A stretch of 64,000 nucleotides of DNA from Tenggerimyces flavus (lineage in GTDB: Bacteria; Actinomycetota; Actinomycetes; Propionibacteriales; Actinopolymorphaceae), in assembly GCF_016907715.1 (NCBI RefSeq), contig NZ_JAFBCM010000001.1:5394001-5458000 (forward strand), written 5' to 3'. Under the pieces are notes generated by a model, which saw only the letters and a program-made list of their open reading frames with translations, searched no databases and was not told where the DNA came from. A program made the position numbers and the translations under genes. Shown one piece after another: positions 26,470 through 38,721 of this stretch; the stretch's first letter is position 1; every line of letters begins with the position of its first letter.

Positions 26470-27258
26470 CTACCTCGCCCTGGCGGTCCAGCGATCTTCG
26501 GAACGGGTCAGCTCGAGCTTCAGTCCGAACGCCTCCGACAGGGCGTCGTCGGTCAACGTCTGGTCCAGCGGCCCCGCCGCTACGACCTCTCCGGCACGCA
26601 GCAGAAGGACGTGGGTGAAGCCCGGCGGGATCTCCTCGACGTGGTGGGTCACCAGCACGCTCGCCGGGGCGGTCGAGTCGGCGGCCACGAGGGTCAGCGT
26701 CCGCAGGAGCCCTTCGCGGCCGGCCAGGTCCAGCCCTGCCGCGGGCTCGTCCAGCAGCAGCAGCTCGGGGTCCGTCATCAGAGCCCGCGCGATCTGGACC
26801 CGCTTGCGCTCGCCCTCGGACAGCGTCCCGAACGTACGGTCCACCAGCCCGCCCACGCCCAGCCAGGTCAGCAGCATCATCGCGCGGTCGTGGTCGAGGG
26901 CCTCGTACTCCTCGCGCCACCGGCCGATCACCGCGTACGAAGCCGACACGACCACGTCGCGGACCAGCTCCTGCTTCGGAATCCGCTCGGCCAGCGCCGC
27001 GGACGTCAGCCCGATCCGCGGCCGCAGCTCGAACACGTCCACCGCGCCGAGCGTCTGCCCCAGGATCGTCGCGGTCCCCGACGTCGGGTGCATCCGCGCC
27101 GACGCGACCTGCAGCAAGGTGGTCTTGCCCGCGCCGTTCGGCCCGAGGATCACCCACCGATCGTCCTCATGCACCGCCCAGCTCACCCGGTCGAGCAGCA
27201 CGGACTGACCGCGCGTGATCGTCACGTCGCTGAGCTCGAGAACGGCCTGGGCGTTCAT
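26470..27258 (-). CDS. Stand-alone ABC transporter ATPase
   Basis: A 262-residue ATP-binding protein with Walker A GPNGAGKTT, signature LSEGERKRVQIARAL and Walker B LLLLDEPAAGLD, then an H-loop VLVTHHVEEI. The start ATG 27258 gives a normal beta-strand opening (AVLELSDVTITRGQSVLLD); the long frame upstream is not coding. It resembles YlmA/ModF-like single ATPases. No permease gene is near, so its partner is unknown. The NfeD gene starts 37 bp downstream and may share its transcript. Confidence 0.92.
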   Translation of the reverse strand: MNAQAVLELSDVTITRGQSVLLDRVSWAVHEDDRWVILGPNGAGKTTLLQVASARMHPTSGTATILGQTLGAVDVFELRPRIGLTSAALAERIPKQELVRDVVVSASYAVIGRWREEYEALDHDRAMMLLTWLGVGGLVDRTFGTLSEGERKRVQIARALMTDPELLLLDEPAAGLDLAGREGLLRTLTLVAADSTAPASVLVTHHVEEIPPGFTHVLLLRAGEVVAAGPLDQTLTDDALSEAFGLKLELTRSEDRWTARAR

Positions 27259-27309
27259 AGATCCCAAACCTACGGCAGCGGTGTCGGCAACCCACCATAG
27301 GCTGGTGGG

Positions 27310-28047
27310 GTGCTGACACTGCCGCGCTCCGTTCGCCTGGCGTGCTGGGCGAACGCCTGGCTGTCCGGCCATACCAGCCTGGACGAGGCCGACGAGCACA
27401 TCCGTGGCGACGACGCGGCGCATCACGTGCTCGGCTTCGAGGGCGAGGACGAGCCGATGACCATGCTGTTCGCGCTCGGCCGGCTGCGCAGGCTCGGCAC
27501 CCAGGCCTGCCTGGTCGCGCTCCCCGCGCCGGGCGACCCGCTGGGGCTGGCGGGACCGCGCGAGCTCAACGAGGCCGCGCTCGACGTCGGCGAGGCGGTC
27601 CTCTGCGCTGGGGCGGGCATCGGTCTCGTCCCCGACGTGGTCGGCGCAGGCGTGCAGTGGCGGGTGTACGCGGCGAACGTTCCGCCGCCGCTGCAGTTCT
27701 CCGACGCGACCACAGAGCTCTCCCAGACGCTGCTCGAGGTGACCCACTCGCTCGCCGGGCTCGACGTGGCGCAGTGGCGGCCCGAGGTCGCCGAGGCCCT
27801 CGCCAGCCTGCGGAACGTCGGCCGACGTTCCGACGACGGCCTCGCGCCCGGCTACCCCTCGCGCGCCGACGAGCTCGCGGCCCGCGCCCGCAAGTGCCTG
27901 CTGGTGTGCGAGCTGGCGCTCGCCAACGACGGCGGCTCGACGACCGCGTACGAGGCCGACACCCGGCGCCGCTCGCTGCGGCACCTGGAGTACGCCGCGC
28001 GCCGGGCGCTCGTCGCGGCCTGTACCCCCTCGCAGGTGGCCCGGTGA
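27310..28047 (+). CDS. Conserved actinobacterial protein, unknown function
   Basis: A 245-residue soluble, acidic-to-neutral protein starting with GTG at 27310 (MLTLPRSVRLACWANAWLSG). I do not recognise a catalytic motif. Helical segments dominate, with LPAPGDPLGLAGP in the middle and an Arg-rich end RRRSLRHLEYAARRALVAA. Similar proteins recur in actinomycetes next to housekeeping genes. Its stop overlaps the GH4 gene start (GTGA). It heads a tightly packed four-gene operon. Confidence 0.8.
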   Translation: MLTLPRSVRLACWANAWLSGHTSLDEADEHIRGDDAAHHVLGFEGEDEPMTMLFALGRLRRLGTQACLVALPAPGDPLGLAGPRELNEAALDVGEAVLCAGAGIGLVPDVVGAGVQWRVYAANVPPPLQFSDATTELSQTLLEVTHSLAGLDVAQWRPEVAEALASLRNVGRRSDDGLAPGYPSRADELAARARKCLLVCELALANDGGSTTAYEADTRRRSLRHLEYAARRALVAACTPSQVAR

Positions 28048-29384
28048 AGCTCGCGATCCTCGGCGGTGGCGGGTTCCGCGTTCCGCTCGTCTACCGCGCG
28101 CTCCTGCACGACACGCACGCCCAGCGGATCTCCGCTGTCGCGCTGTACGACACCGACGCCGAACGGCTGCGCGTCGTCACTGCGTTGCTGGCTCAGCTGG
28201 GCGCCGGGCATGCCGACGCACCTCGCGTCGAGTCGACAACATCGCTCGACGAGGCCTTGCAGGGCGCCGACTTCGTGTTCTCCGCCATCCGCGTCGGCGG
28301 CCTCGCCGGCCGTACCCAGGACGAACGCGTCGCGCTGAAGCTCGGCGTGCTCGGCCAGGAGACGACCGGGCCTGGCGGCCTGGCGTACGCGCTCCGCACC
28401 ATCCCCGTCGCGGTCCGGATCGCCGAACGGATCCGTGCGGTGGCGCCGACCGCGTACGTCATGAACTTCACCAACCCCGCCGGCATGATCACCGAGGCGA
28501 TGCAAGGCGTCCTTGACACTCGGGTCGTCGGCATCTGCGACACCCCGGGCGAGCTCGGCCGGCGCATCGCTGGTCAGCTCGGTGTGCCGGCCTCGCGGGT
28601 GCGGCTCGACTACGTCGGGCTCAACCATCTCGGCTGGCTGCGCCGGATCGTCCACGACGGTGTCGACCTGCTGCCCTCCGTGCTCGACTCCCCGGGCGCG
28701 CTGGAGGAAGCGGACGTCTTCGGCGCGGACTGGCTGCGTTCGCTCGGCTCGATCCCGAACGAGTACCTCTATTACTACTACTTCCACCGCGACGCGGTCC
28801 GGAAGATCCTCGCCGGCTCGCAGACGCGCGGTGAGTATCTGCTGGCGCAGCAGTCCACGTTCTATGCCGAAGCCGGCAAGGATCTGTCCCGGGCATCGAC
28901 GCTTTGGCGACGCACGTTGGATGAACGCGAGGCGACGTACCTCGCGGAGGCGCGCGAGTCCGAGCGCGAGGTGCCGGACCGCTCGGGCTCGGGTGAGCCG
29001 GGCGGGTACGAGGGGGTGGCGCTCGCGGTGATGGCGGCGATCGCGCGCGGCGAACAGTCGACGATGATCCTCAACGTACGCAACGGATCGACGCTGCCGG
29101 CGTTCGATCCTGCGGCCGTGATCGAGGTGCCGTCGGTCGTCTCCGCCAACGGCGCTTCGCCGATCGCGACGGCACCGCCGGACCTGCACCAGCTCGGGCT
29201 GATGCAGCAGGTCAAGGCGGTCGAACGGCTGGTGATCGAGGCCGCGTCGACCGGCTCGCGTTCGTTGGCGGTGAAGGCGTTCGCCCTGCACCCGTTGGTC
29301 GACTCGGTCTCCTTGGCGCGCGACCTGGTCGACGGCTACATCCGCGCGATCCCCGAGGTCGCTGCCGTGTTGGAGGTTCGATGA
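28044..29384 (+). CDS. GH4-family 6-phospho-beta-glucosidase-like enzyme
   Basis: A 446-residue NAD- and metal-dependent glycosidase. The Rossmann start [19 protein letters not shown] binds [20 protein letters not shown] (the metal-ligand Cys) and YVGLNHLGW (the metal-ligand His) are the GH4 active-site motifs. GH4 enzymes oxidise C3 transiently and eliminate the aglycone. Sugar 6-phosphates are the usual substrates, but no PTS genes are nearby, so the true substrate is uncertain. GTG 28044 overlaps the previous stop; the next start overlaps its own stop (ATGA). Confidence 0.9.
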   Translation: MKLAILGGGGFRVPLVYRALLHDTHAQRISAVALYDTDAERLRVVTALLAQLGAGHADAPRVESTTSLDEALQGADFVFSAIRVGGLAGRTQDERVALKLGVLGQETTGPGGLAYALRTIPVAVRIAERIRAVAPTAYVMNFTNPAGMITEAMQGVLDTRVVGICDTPGELGRRIAGQLGVPASRVRLDYVGLNHLGWLRRIVHDGVDLLPSVLDSPGALEEADVFGADWLRSLGSIPNEYLYYYYFHRDAVRKILAGSQTRGEYLLAQQSTFYAEAGKDLSRASTLWRRTLDEREATYLAEARESEREVPDRSGSGEPGGYEGVALAVMAAIARGEQSTMILNVRNGSTLPAFDPAAVIEVPSVVSANGASPIATAPPDLHQLGLMQQVKAVERLVIEAASTGSRSLAVKAFALHPLVDSVSLARDLVDGYIRAIPEVAAVLEVR

Positions 29385-30115
29385 AGGTCGCCGTCGTCAC
29401 CGGTGCGGGGAGCGGGATCGGCCGCGCCTCGTCGCTGGCTCTCGGCCGGGAGGGGTACGCGGTCGTGCTCGCCGGCCGGCGGCGCGAGCCGCTCGACGAG
29501 GTCGCGGCGGAACTGTCCGACGCGCTCGTCGTTCCCACGGACGTGGGTGATCCCGCCTCGATCGACGCGCTCTTCGCTGCTGTGCGGGAGCGGTACGGAC
29601 GGCTCGACCTGCTGTTCAACAACGCCGGCCGCGCGGCGCCCGCCACACCGTTGGAGGACGTGTCGCTGCCGGACTGGCAGGCCGTCGTCAACCTGAACTT
29701 GACGGGTACCTTCCTGTGTACGCAGCACGCGTTCCGGATCATGAAGGCGCAGTCGCCTCGCGGGGGGCGAATCATCAACAACGGTTCGATTTCCGCGCAC
29801 GCGCCGCGGCCGTGGTCGTCGCCGTACACCTCGACCAAGCACGCGGTCACCGGGCTGACCAAGTCGACGTCGCTGGACGGCCGCGCGTACGACATCGCCT
29901 GCGGCCAGATCGACATCGGCAACGCGGGAACGCCGATGACCGCGCGGATGGCGGACGGCGTGACGCAGGCCGATGGGGCGACGCGACCGGAGCCGACGAT
30001 GGACGTGGACGCGGTGGCGCGGGCGATCGTCTACATGGCTTCGCTGCCGCTGGACGCGAACGTGCAGTTCATGACCGTGATGGCGACGAAGATGCCGTTC
30101 GTGGGCAGGGGTTGA
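29381..30115 (+). CDS. Short-chain dehydrogenase/reductase
   Basis: A 244-residue classical SDR. The cofactor motif is [11 protein letters not shown] (residues 6-16), NNAG is at about 85, and the active site is a Ser in GSIS plus Tyr-x-x-x-Lys in YTSTK (about 148-152). An Arg-rich stretch after the second strand (AGRRREP) suggests NADP(H). The substrate is unknown; being coupled to the GH4 gene by ATGA, it may act on the released sugar or aglycone. Confidence 0.93.
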   Translation: MKVAVVTGAGSGIGRASSLALGREGYAVVLAGRRREPLDEVAAELSDALVVPTDVGDPASIDALFAAVRERYGRLDLLFNNAGRAAPATPLEDVSLPDWQAVVNLNLTGTFLCTQHAFRIMKAQSPRGGRIINNGSISAHAPRPWSSPYTSTKHAVTGLTKSTSLDGRAYDIACGQIDIGNAGTPMTARMADGVTQADGATRPEPTMDVDAVARAIVYMASLPLDANVQFMTVMATKMPFVGRG

Positions 30116-30118
30116 GTC

Positions 30119-31297
30119 GTGGGTCGTACTCTGCTCGTCACGCTCACCGGGATGGACCGGCCGGGCGTGACGTGGGGCATCTTCGACGCGCTGGCGCCGT
30201 TCCAGGTCGAGGTGCTCGACGTCGAGCAGGTCGTGCTGCGTGGCCGGCTGGTGCTCGGCGTGCTGATCACGGCGCCACGCGACGAGTCGCGAGTACGGCG
30301 CGTGGTCTCGGAGGTCGCTTCCGCGCTGGGCATGGACGTGGAGATCTCCAGCGGTACCGGTGACAACTCGCCGCGGCGCTTGGGTCGTTCGCACGTGACC
30401 GTACTCGGACATCCGCTGCGGCCGGCGGCGATGTCGGCGATCGCGGGACGGATCGCCGACTCGGGCGCGAACATCGACCGGATCGTACGGATCGCGCGCT
30501 ACCCGGTGACGGCGATCGAGCTGGACATCTCGGGTGCGGATCCCGACGTTCTCGGGGCCTTGCTGGCGACCGAGGCCGCGGCGCAGCAGGTGGACATCGC
30601 CGTACAGCGGGCCGGTCTGCACCGGCGGGCGAAGCGGCTGGTCGTGCTGGACGTGGACTCGACGCTGATCCAGGGCGAGGTGATCGAGATGATCGCCGCG
30701 CATGCCGGGTGCTTGGCCGAGGTCGCGTCGGTGACCGATGCGGCGATGCGCGGAGAGCTGGACTTCGCCGCGTCGTTGCGCTCGCGGGTGGCGTTGCTGG
30801 CCGGAGTCGACGCCTCGGTGCTGGACGTGGTGCGCAAGCAGGTCGTGCTGACGCCGGGGGCGCGGACTCTGGTGCGGACGTTGAAGCGGCTCGGTTACCA
30901 GGTGGGCTTGGTGTCGGGCGGCTTCACCCAGGTGGTGGCGCCGATCGCCGAGGAGCTGGGCATCGACTACTTCGCGGCGAACGAGCTGGCCATCGCTTCC
31001 GGCAAGCTCACCGGGACCGTGGTGGGCCCGATCGTCGACCGTGCGTACAAGGCCGAAGCCCTGCGCCGCTTCGCCCAGTCCGCCGGCGTGCCGCTGTCGC
31101 AGACCATCGCGATCGGCGACGGCGCGAACGACCTCGACATGCTGGCCGTGGCGGGTCTGGGGGTCGCGTTCAACGCCAAGCCGGTCGTCCGCAAAGCCGC
31201 CGACACCGCGGTGAACGTCCCGTACCTCGACGCCATCCTCTACCTGCTCGGCATCACCCGCGAAGAGGTCGAAGCCGCCGACATCCTCGAGTCCTGA
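30119..31297 (+). CDS. serB: Phosphoserine phosphatase SerB with two ACT domains
   Basis: A 392-residue enzyme for the last step of serine biosynthesis (O-phosphoserine to serine). Two ACT domains occupy about residues 1-165. The HAD phosphatase core has VLDVDSTLIQGE (nucleophile Asp, motif I), LVSGGFTQVV (motif II) and AIGDGANDLDML (motif IV). Start GTG 30119 lies 3 bp after the SDR stop. This long form with N-terminal ACT domains is typical of mycobacteria and relatives, where serine can feed back. Its place at the end of a GH4-SDR operon is unusual. Confidence 0.95.
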   Translation: MGRTLLVTLTGMDRPGVTWGIFDALAPFQVEVLDVEQVVLRGRLVLGVLITAPRDESRVRRVVSEVASALGMDVEISSGTGDNSPRRLGRSHVTVLGHPLRPAAMSAIAGRIADSGANIDRIVRIARYPVTAIELDISGADPDVLGALLATEAAAQQVDIAVQRAGLHRRAKRLVVLDVDSTLIQGEVIEMIAAHAGCLAEVASVTDAAMRGELDFAASLRSRVALLAGVDASVLDVVRKQVVLTPGARTLVRTLKRLGYQVGLVSGGFTQVVAPIAEELGIDYFAANELAIASGKLTGTVVGPIVDRAYKAEALRRFAQSAGVPLSQTIAIGDGANDLDMLAVAGLGVAFNAKPVVRKAADTAVNVPYLDAILYLLGITREEVEAADILES

Positions 31298-31499
31298 TCC
31301 CGCCCTCCCCGAGGCCGTGTCTCTTACCTATCGCCTGGCGCGCGACGCACTCCGTAGGTGAAGCGTCGTGGTCGCCTTACCCGGCCAGCTGCCCCCTTAC
31401 CTGGCGTCCACCCCACGTAAAGCGGCCAATGATCATGTAAACATGATCCTTGGGCCCAGCGCGGACCGGGCGAACCCACCGCCAGATGAAAGATCGACG
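31298..31499. other. Convergent intergenic region with short palindrome and a 34-bp dispersed repeat
   Basis: No gene is seen. GATCATGT-AA-ACATGATC (31431-31448) is a perfect 8-bp palindrome whose arms match the outer arm sequence of repeat R1, so it may be a minimal relative and a two-way terminator between serB and the TetR gene. GGCCGTGT-N9-ATCGCCTGGCGCGCGAC at 31313-31346 recurs with identical spacing at 47065-47098, inside the MITE-like element. Confidence 0.6.
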
Positions 31500-32075
31500 C
31501 TAGCGCTCAGCCAGCCGGGCGCGGAGGCCGTCGCACACGATGGACAGCAGGTGGCGCATCGCCGGGCGGTCGCGGTTCCGGTCGGTGGCGGTGGCGGCCA
31601 GCACGCCACTGATCAGGGCGAAGAGCTCGGGCACGGTGACGTCCGTACGTACGGCCCCGGCCTCCTGGCCGCGCCGGAGCAGGGTGCCGATGATCTGCAC
31701 CAACTCCTCGGCGGTCCCCGACGTCGCGGCCTTGAGGTCGTAGCCCGTCCCCGCGAGCGCGTCCTTGAGCGCACCGTTCACGGCACCCTCCTCGGTCGCC
31801 TCCTCGACGAACTGGAAGAACGCCGCGCCCGCGTCCTCCGCCGTACTGAGCGACCGCGCGCTCTCCAGGATCGCCGTCATGCCCTCGACGACGATCGCCT
31901 CGAACAGCGCCTCTTTGGTGGGGAACTGCCGGTAGATCGTTCCCACCCCGACCCCCGCCCGGCGCGCGATCTCCGGGATCGACACCGCCAACCCCTCCGT
32001 CGCGAACGCCTCCTGGGCGACGGCCAGCACGCGCTCGCGGTTGCGCCGTGCGTCGGCACGCAGCGGCCGGTCCAT
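31500..32075 (-). CDS. TetR-family transcriptional regulator
   Basis: A 191-residue repressor. The helix-turn-helix is LAVSIPEIARRAGVGVGTIYRQFPTKEALFEA (about residues 31-62), with a TetR C-terminal ligand domain. It is divergent from an aldo/keto reductase gene; two operator-like palindromes lie in the 118-bp gap, one inside the likely promoter. It probably represses the reductase and itself. Confidence 0.92.
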   Translation of the reverse strand: MDRPLRADARRNRERVLAVAQEAFATEGLAVSIPEIARRAGVGVGTIYRQFPTKEALFEAIVVEGMTAILESARSLSTAEDAGAAFFQFVEEATEEGAVNGALKDALAGTGYDLKAATSGTAEELVQIIGTLLRRGQEAGAVRTDVTVPELFALISGVLAATATDRNRDRPAMRHLLSIVCDGLRARLAER

Positions 32076-32105
32076 CGCTCCACCTCACCTCGAGCACCGT
32101 GGTAG

Positions 32106-32157
32106 TTGACAACCGGAATGGTAATTCCGTATCGTCCAAACCGGAATGGCCATTCCG
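32106..32157 (+). promoter_or_regulatory. Aldo/keto reductase promoter with two TetR operator palindromes
   Basis: A good sigma-70-like promoter is visible: TTGACA (32106-32111), 18 bp, then TATCGT (32130-32135). Between the boxes lies CGGAATGGTAATTCCG (32114-32129, near-palindrome). Downstream is CGGAATGGCCATTCCG (32142-32157, perfect palindrome), 28 bp centre to centre. Repressor binding at the first site would block polymerase directly. Confidence 0.75.
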
Positions 32158-32193
32158 AATTCGACTCGATTCTACTTCGGAGGAGAGGCCCTC

Positions 32194-33306
32194 ATGGCCA
32201 CCACCACACCGTTGACCACCTACCACCTGCTCGGCCGCACCGGGCTCCGCGTCTCCCCGCTCGCGCTCGGCGCGATGACGTTCGGCGTCGACGGTTCCGA
32301 GGGCGCCGGGATCTGGGGCGGCTGGGGTTCGAACGAGGAGACCTCCCGCGCGGTGTTCCAGCGGTACGTCGAGGCCGGCGGGAACTTCGTCGACACCGCG
32401 GTCAACTACGCACAGGGCCGGAGCGAGGAGCTGCTCGGCAAGTTCGTCGAGGAGTCCGGTACGCGCGACCGGCTGGTGCTCGCGACCAAGTTCACGATGT
32501 CGACCGAACAGGGCAACCCGAACGCCTCGGGCAACGGACGCAAGAACCTCATCGCCTCGCTCGACGCCTCCCTGCGCCGGCTCCGCACGGACTACGTCGA
32601 CCTGTACTGGATGCACAGCTGGGACACGATGACGCCAGTCGAGGAAGTGATGTCGACGTTCGACGCGCTTGTCCGCTCCGGCAAGGTGCGTGCGATCGGG
32701 CTGAGCAACGTGCCGGCGTGGTATGTCGCCAAGGCGCAGTTGACAGCTCGCGCGAACGGATGGGAGCCGGTCGCCGCGCTACAGCTGGAGTACTCGCTGG
32801 TCGCGCGCGACATCGAGCGCGAGCTCGTTCCCGCCGCGCTCGACCTCGGCGCGGCGGTCGTTCCGTGGTCGCCTCTGGCGAGCGGGTTCCTGGCGGGGAA
32901 GTACGAGCGGACCGCCGAGGGCGCGACCGGCGAGGGTCGGCTCGAGGCGTTGAAGGCGTTCTCGTTCGCGCAGGACCGTCCCGAGCAGCACTGGAACACG
33001 CTCGATGTGCTGAAGAAGGTCGCGTCCGAGGTCGGTCGGACGCCGGCGCAGGTCGCGCTCAACTGGGTGGCGCAACGCCCCGGCGTCGTGTCGACGTTGA
33101 TCGGAGCGCGTACGGTCGAGCAGCTCGACGACAACCTCGCCGCGCTCGACTTCGCGTTGTCGGCCGAGCAGCGTGGATTGCTCGACGAGGTCAGCGCCTG
33201 GAAGTCGCGCGACCTCGCGGACAGCGAGCTGGCCCGCCAGGTGATGAACGGCGGGACCGACGTCCGGCAGGAGCCGGCCTGGTTCCGCGGCGCGGTCAGC
33301 GCCTGA
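32194..33306 (+). CDS. Aldo/keto reductase
   Basis: A 370-residue NADPH-dependent oxidoreductase of the AKR (TIM-barrel) superfamily. It shows LALGAMTFG near the N-terminus, FVDTAVNYAQGRSEELLG with the catalytic Tyr, LATKF with the catalytic Lys and DLYWMHSWD. The start is ATG 32194, supported by GGAGGAGAGG at 32179-32188; the in-frame ATG at 32146 lies in the operator region. It likely reduces aldehydes or ketones and is induced when the divergent TetR protein releases the operators. The 3' end overlaps the next gene, on the opposite strand, by 11 bp. Confidence 0.93.
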   Translation: MATTTPLTTYHLLGRTGLRVSPLALGAMTFGVDGSEGAGIWGGWGSNEETSRAVFQRYVEAGGNFVDTAVNYAQGRSEELLGKFVEESGTRDRLVLATKFTMSTEQGNPNASGNGRKNLIASLDASLRRLRTDYVDLYWMHSWDTMTPVEEVMSTFDALVRSGKVRAIGLSNVPAWYVAKAQLTARANGWEPVAALQLEYSLVARDIERELVPAALDLGAAVVPWSPLASGFLAGKYERTAEGATGEGRLEALKAFSFAQDRPEQHWNTLDVLKKVASEVGRTPAQVALNWVAQRPGVVSTLIGARTVEQLDDNLAALDFALSAEQRGLLDEVSAWKSRDLADSELARQVMNGGTDVRQEPAWFRGAVSA

Positions 33307-34192
33307 CGGGCTGGCCGATGCCGACCAGGTTGCCTTCGCTGTCGTAGAACCAGACCGCGCGTTCGCCGGTGCCCTTGCTCGGGTAGTTGCCCTCGATCTC
33401 GACGATGCCCTCGCCGAACCCCTCGAAGTGCGCGAGCTCCAGGCCGCGTTGCTTCAGCTCGGCGACGACCGCCTCGATGTCGTCGACGTAGAACGCCACC
33501 TGGGTGTGGGTGCCGGACGGTGCGCCGCTCGTGGCGAAGAGCGCGAACTCGCCGCCGGCGGGCTGGTAGAGCAGTCCGCCGGGGCGCTCCTCGACGGGTT
33601 CGAGGCCGAGATTGTCGGCGTAGAACGCGCGGGCACGTTCGAGGTCCTGGGCAGGCAGCCTCGTCGCGACCTTCGCGGCGTTGAGCAACGGGCGGGGCTG
33701 CCCGTTCAGGGGGAAGTACATGATGTGCAGGCCGACGTACTCGCCGCTGGGGCGTCGGTAGCCGCGCGGAACGGTGCCGATGATCGCGAAGCCGAGCGAC
33801 TTCCAGAGGTGGACAGCGCGGGTGTTGGACTCGACGACGGCGTTGAACTGGATGCCTTCGTAGCCCTGGGCTCGGTTCCACGCGATCAGGTGCTCGCCGA
33901 GCGCACGGCCGACGCCCTTGCCGCCGTGCGCCGGGTCGACCATGAACCCGCCGCTCGCGACGTGTGCCGCGCCACCGCCCTTGTTGGGCCCGGTCTCGAC
34001 GGTCCCGAGCACGGTGCCGTCGTCGTCGACCGCGACGAACGCCTTCGCCGGCCCACCCCGCAACCAGTACGACCGGGCGTCCTCCTCGGTCGCGTCCCGG
34101 TCCCACGAGAACGTCTCACCCTCGGCCACGATGCCGCGCATGAACGCCCACATCGCCGGCCAGTCCTGCTCGGTCGCCTCCCTGATGCGCAT
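33296..34192 (-). CDS. Fusion of GNAT acetyltransferase and VOC (glyoxalase-like) domain
   Basis: A 298-residue two-domain protein. Residues 1-165 form a GNAT acetyltransferase (MRIREATEQDW; the acetyl-CoA loop VDPAHGGKGVGRALGEHLI; NTRAVHLWKSLGF). Residues 175-298 form a VOC/glyoxalase-like domain (ARAFYADNLGLEPVEERPGG, HTQVAFYVDDIEAVVAEL, FYDSEGNLVGI). Both are common alone, but this order of fusion is uncommon to my knowledge. It starts 3 bp after the SixA stop, so it is the last gene of the riboflavin operon run. It may detoxify an amine-containing compound, but the function is open. Confidence 0.88.
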   Translation of the reverse strand: MRIREATEQDWPAMWAFMRGIVAEGETFSWDRDATEEDARSYWLRGGPAKAFVAVDDDGTVLGTVETGPNKGGGAAHVASGGFMVDPAHGGKGVGRALGEHLIAWNRAQGYEGIQFNAVVESNTRAVHLWKSLGFAIIGTVPRGYRRPSGEYVGLHIMYFPLNGQPRPLLNAAKVATRLPAQDLERARAFYADNLGLEPVEERPGGLLYQPAGGEFALFATSGAPSGTHTQVAFYVDDIEAVVAELKQRGLELAHFEGFGEGIVEIEGNYPSKGTGERAVWFYDSEGNLVGIGQPVRR

Positions 34193-34195
34193 GGA

Positions 34196-37690
<3,495 letters not shown>

Positions 37691-37805
37691 TGTCTTCCTC
37701 GCCTCCCGGGTCACCGCTCGAGCGGTTCCGGGGTAGGCAGGGCACGCACACCTTTCGCGCCCACTGGTCGCCTGGCGCAGGCGGAACCAGCAGGACGGTG
37801 TGCGT

Positions 37806-37955
37806 CCCGCGTGCTGCCTCCCATCCGGACTTTCACCGTCGGTCCAGGAGTTCCACCTGGTCAACCGTTCGCGTCCCTCGTTCGACGAGGGACCGCGACC
37901 GGGTCGCGGACTGTCACCGCCGGTTCGGACTTTCACCGACCCCGGAGCACGCGCG
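37806..37955 (-). ncRNA. FMN riboswitch (RFN element)
   Basis: Read on the minus strand, the leader contains the RFN signature blocks GGTCGGTGAAAGTCCG, ACCGGCGGTGACAGTCCG and ACGGTGAAAGTCCGGATGGG in order. The closing stem P1 is CGCGTGCT (37946-37953) with AGCACGCG (37808-37815). A variable hairpin (GTCCCTCGTCGAACGAGGGAC) lies in the middle. It ends about 115 nt before the ribE start, where FMN binding would stop transcription or hide the ribosome-binding site. It should control ribE, ribM, ribBA, ribH and the coupled genes behind them. Confidence 0.95.
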
Positions 37956-38004
37956 AGCTTTCGCTCGTACAACGCCAGTGTGGCACGGCCGTGCAAGTCC
38001 CCCG

Positions 38005-38700
38005 CTATGCGACCACGCGGATGTACTGGCGCTTCTTCTGCTCCCGGACGACGACGCCGAGCTTGACGAGTTCGCCGCGGAGCTCGCGGGCGTCGGTCTC
38101 GCTGTCCTTCTCCAGGGCCTTCGCACGCGCCTTCAGCACGGGGTTGGCGCCGGGCGGGAGGTCGGGCAGGTCCTCGACCCACAGCCGGTACTGGTCCTTG
38201 TACGGGTCCTCGTCCACCCACGGGTACCCGTGCGACACGAACGCAGAACGGACCAGGTCGCGCGGCAGCTCGGACTTCTCCGACGCCACCTCCTCACCGC
38301 GCGGGCCGAGCAGCACGAGGCGCTTGCCATCCAGGAACACCGACCCGACCGCGTCCCGCGAAGCCGACGACGGAACGTCCATTCGCCGCATCCGTACGTC
38401 CGCGTCCGACACCGTCAGCTGCAACGTCTCGTGCGCCCCGATCAACGCCAGCACGATGCCGGCGATCGCCCCAAGGACCAAGGCGCCGATAGTCGCCCAC
38501 GGGTCGGGTGCCGAGGCGGCCAGTTTGAACAGGCCCTGGAACGGCGCCGCCGGCAGCCCTGCCACCCAGTCCGCGATCTGCTTGAGGCACCAGAACACCA
38601 GCGCTCCCGCGACGGGGAGGCCCACCCACATCAGCAGCGCGGCCCAGGCTGGGTCACGAACGACGGTCTCGTCCGACCGCGGCGCGGCATTCGATGTCAT
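38005..38700 (-). CDS. Membrane protein resembling YqeB family
   Basis: A 231-residue protein with two membrane helices (about residues 20-42 and 67-92). A cytoplasmic PH-like beta domain follows (TLQLTVSDADVRMRRMDVPSS ... SVFLDGKRLVLLGPRGEEVA), then a charged helical C-terminus that includes GYPWVDEDPY. The layout resembles actinobacterial YqeB-like proteins, whose function is unknown; the family name is tentative. It lies between rpe and the riboflavin leader, a place where ribD is often found in related genomes. Confidence 0.7.
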   Translation of the reverse strand: MTSNAAPRSDETVVRDPAWAALLMWVGLPVAGALVFWCLKQIADWVAGLPAAPFQGLFKLAASAPDPWATIGALVLGAIAGIVLALIGAHETLQLTVSDADVRMRRMDVPSSASRDAVGSVFLDGKRLVLLGPRGEEVASEKSELPRDLVRSAFVSHGYPWVDEDPYKDQYRLWVEDLPDLPPGANPVLKARAKALEKDSETDARELRGELVKLGVVVREQKKRQYIRVVA

Positions 38701-38721
38701 TTGCCGGATTCTGCCAGGCCC

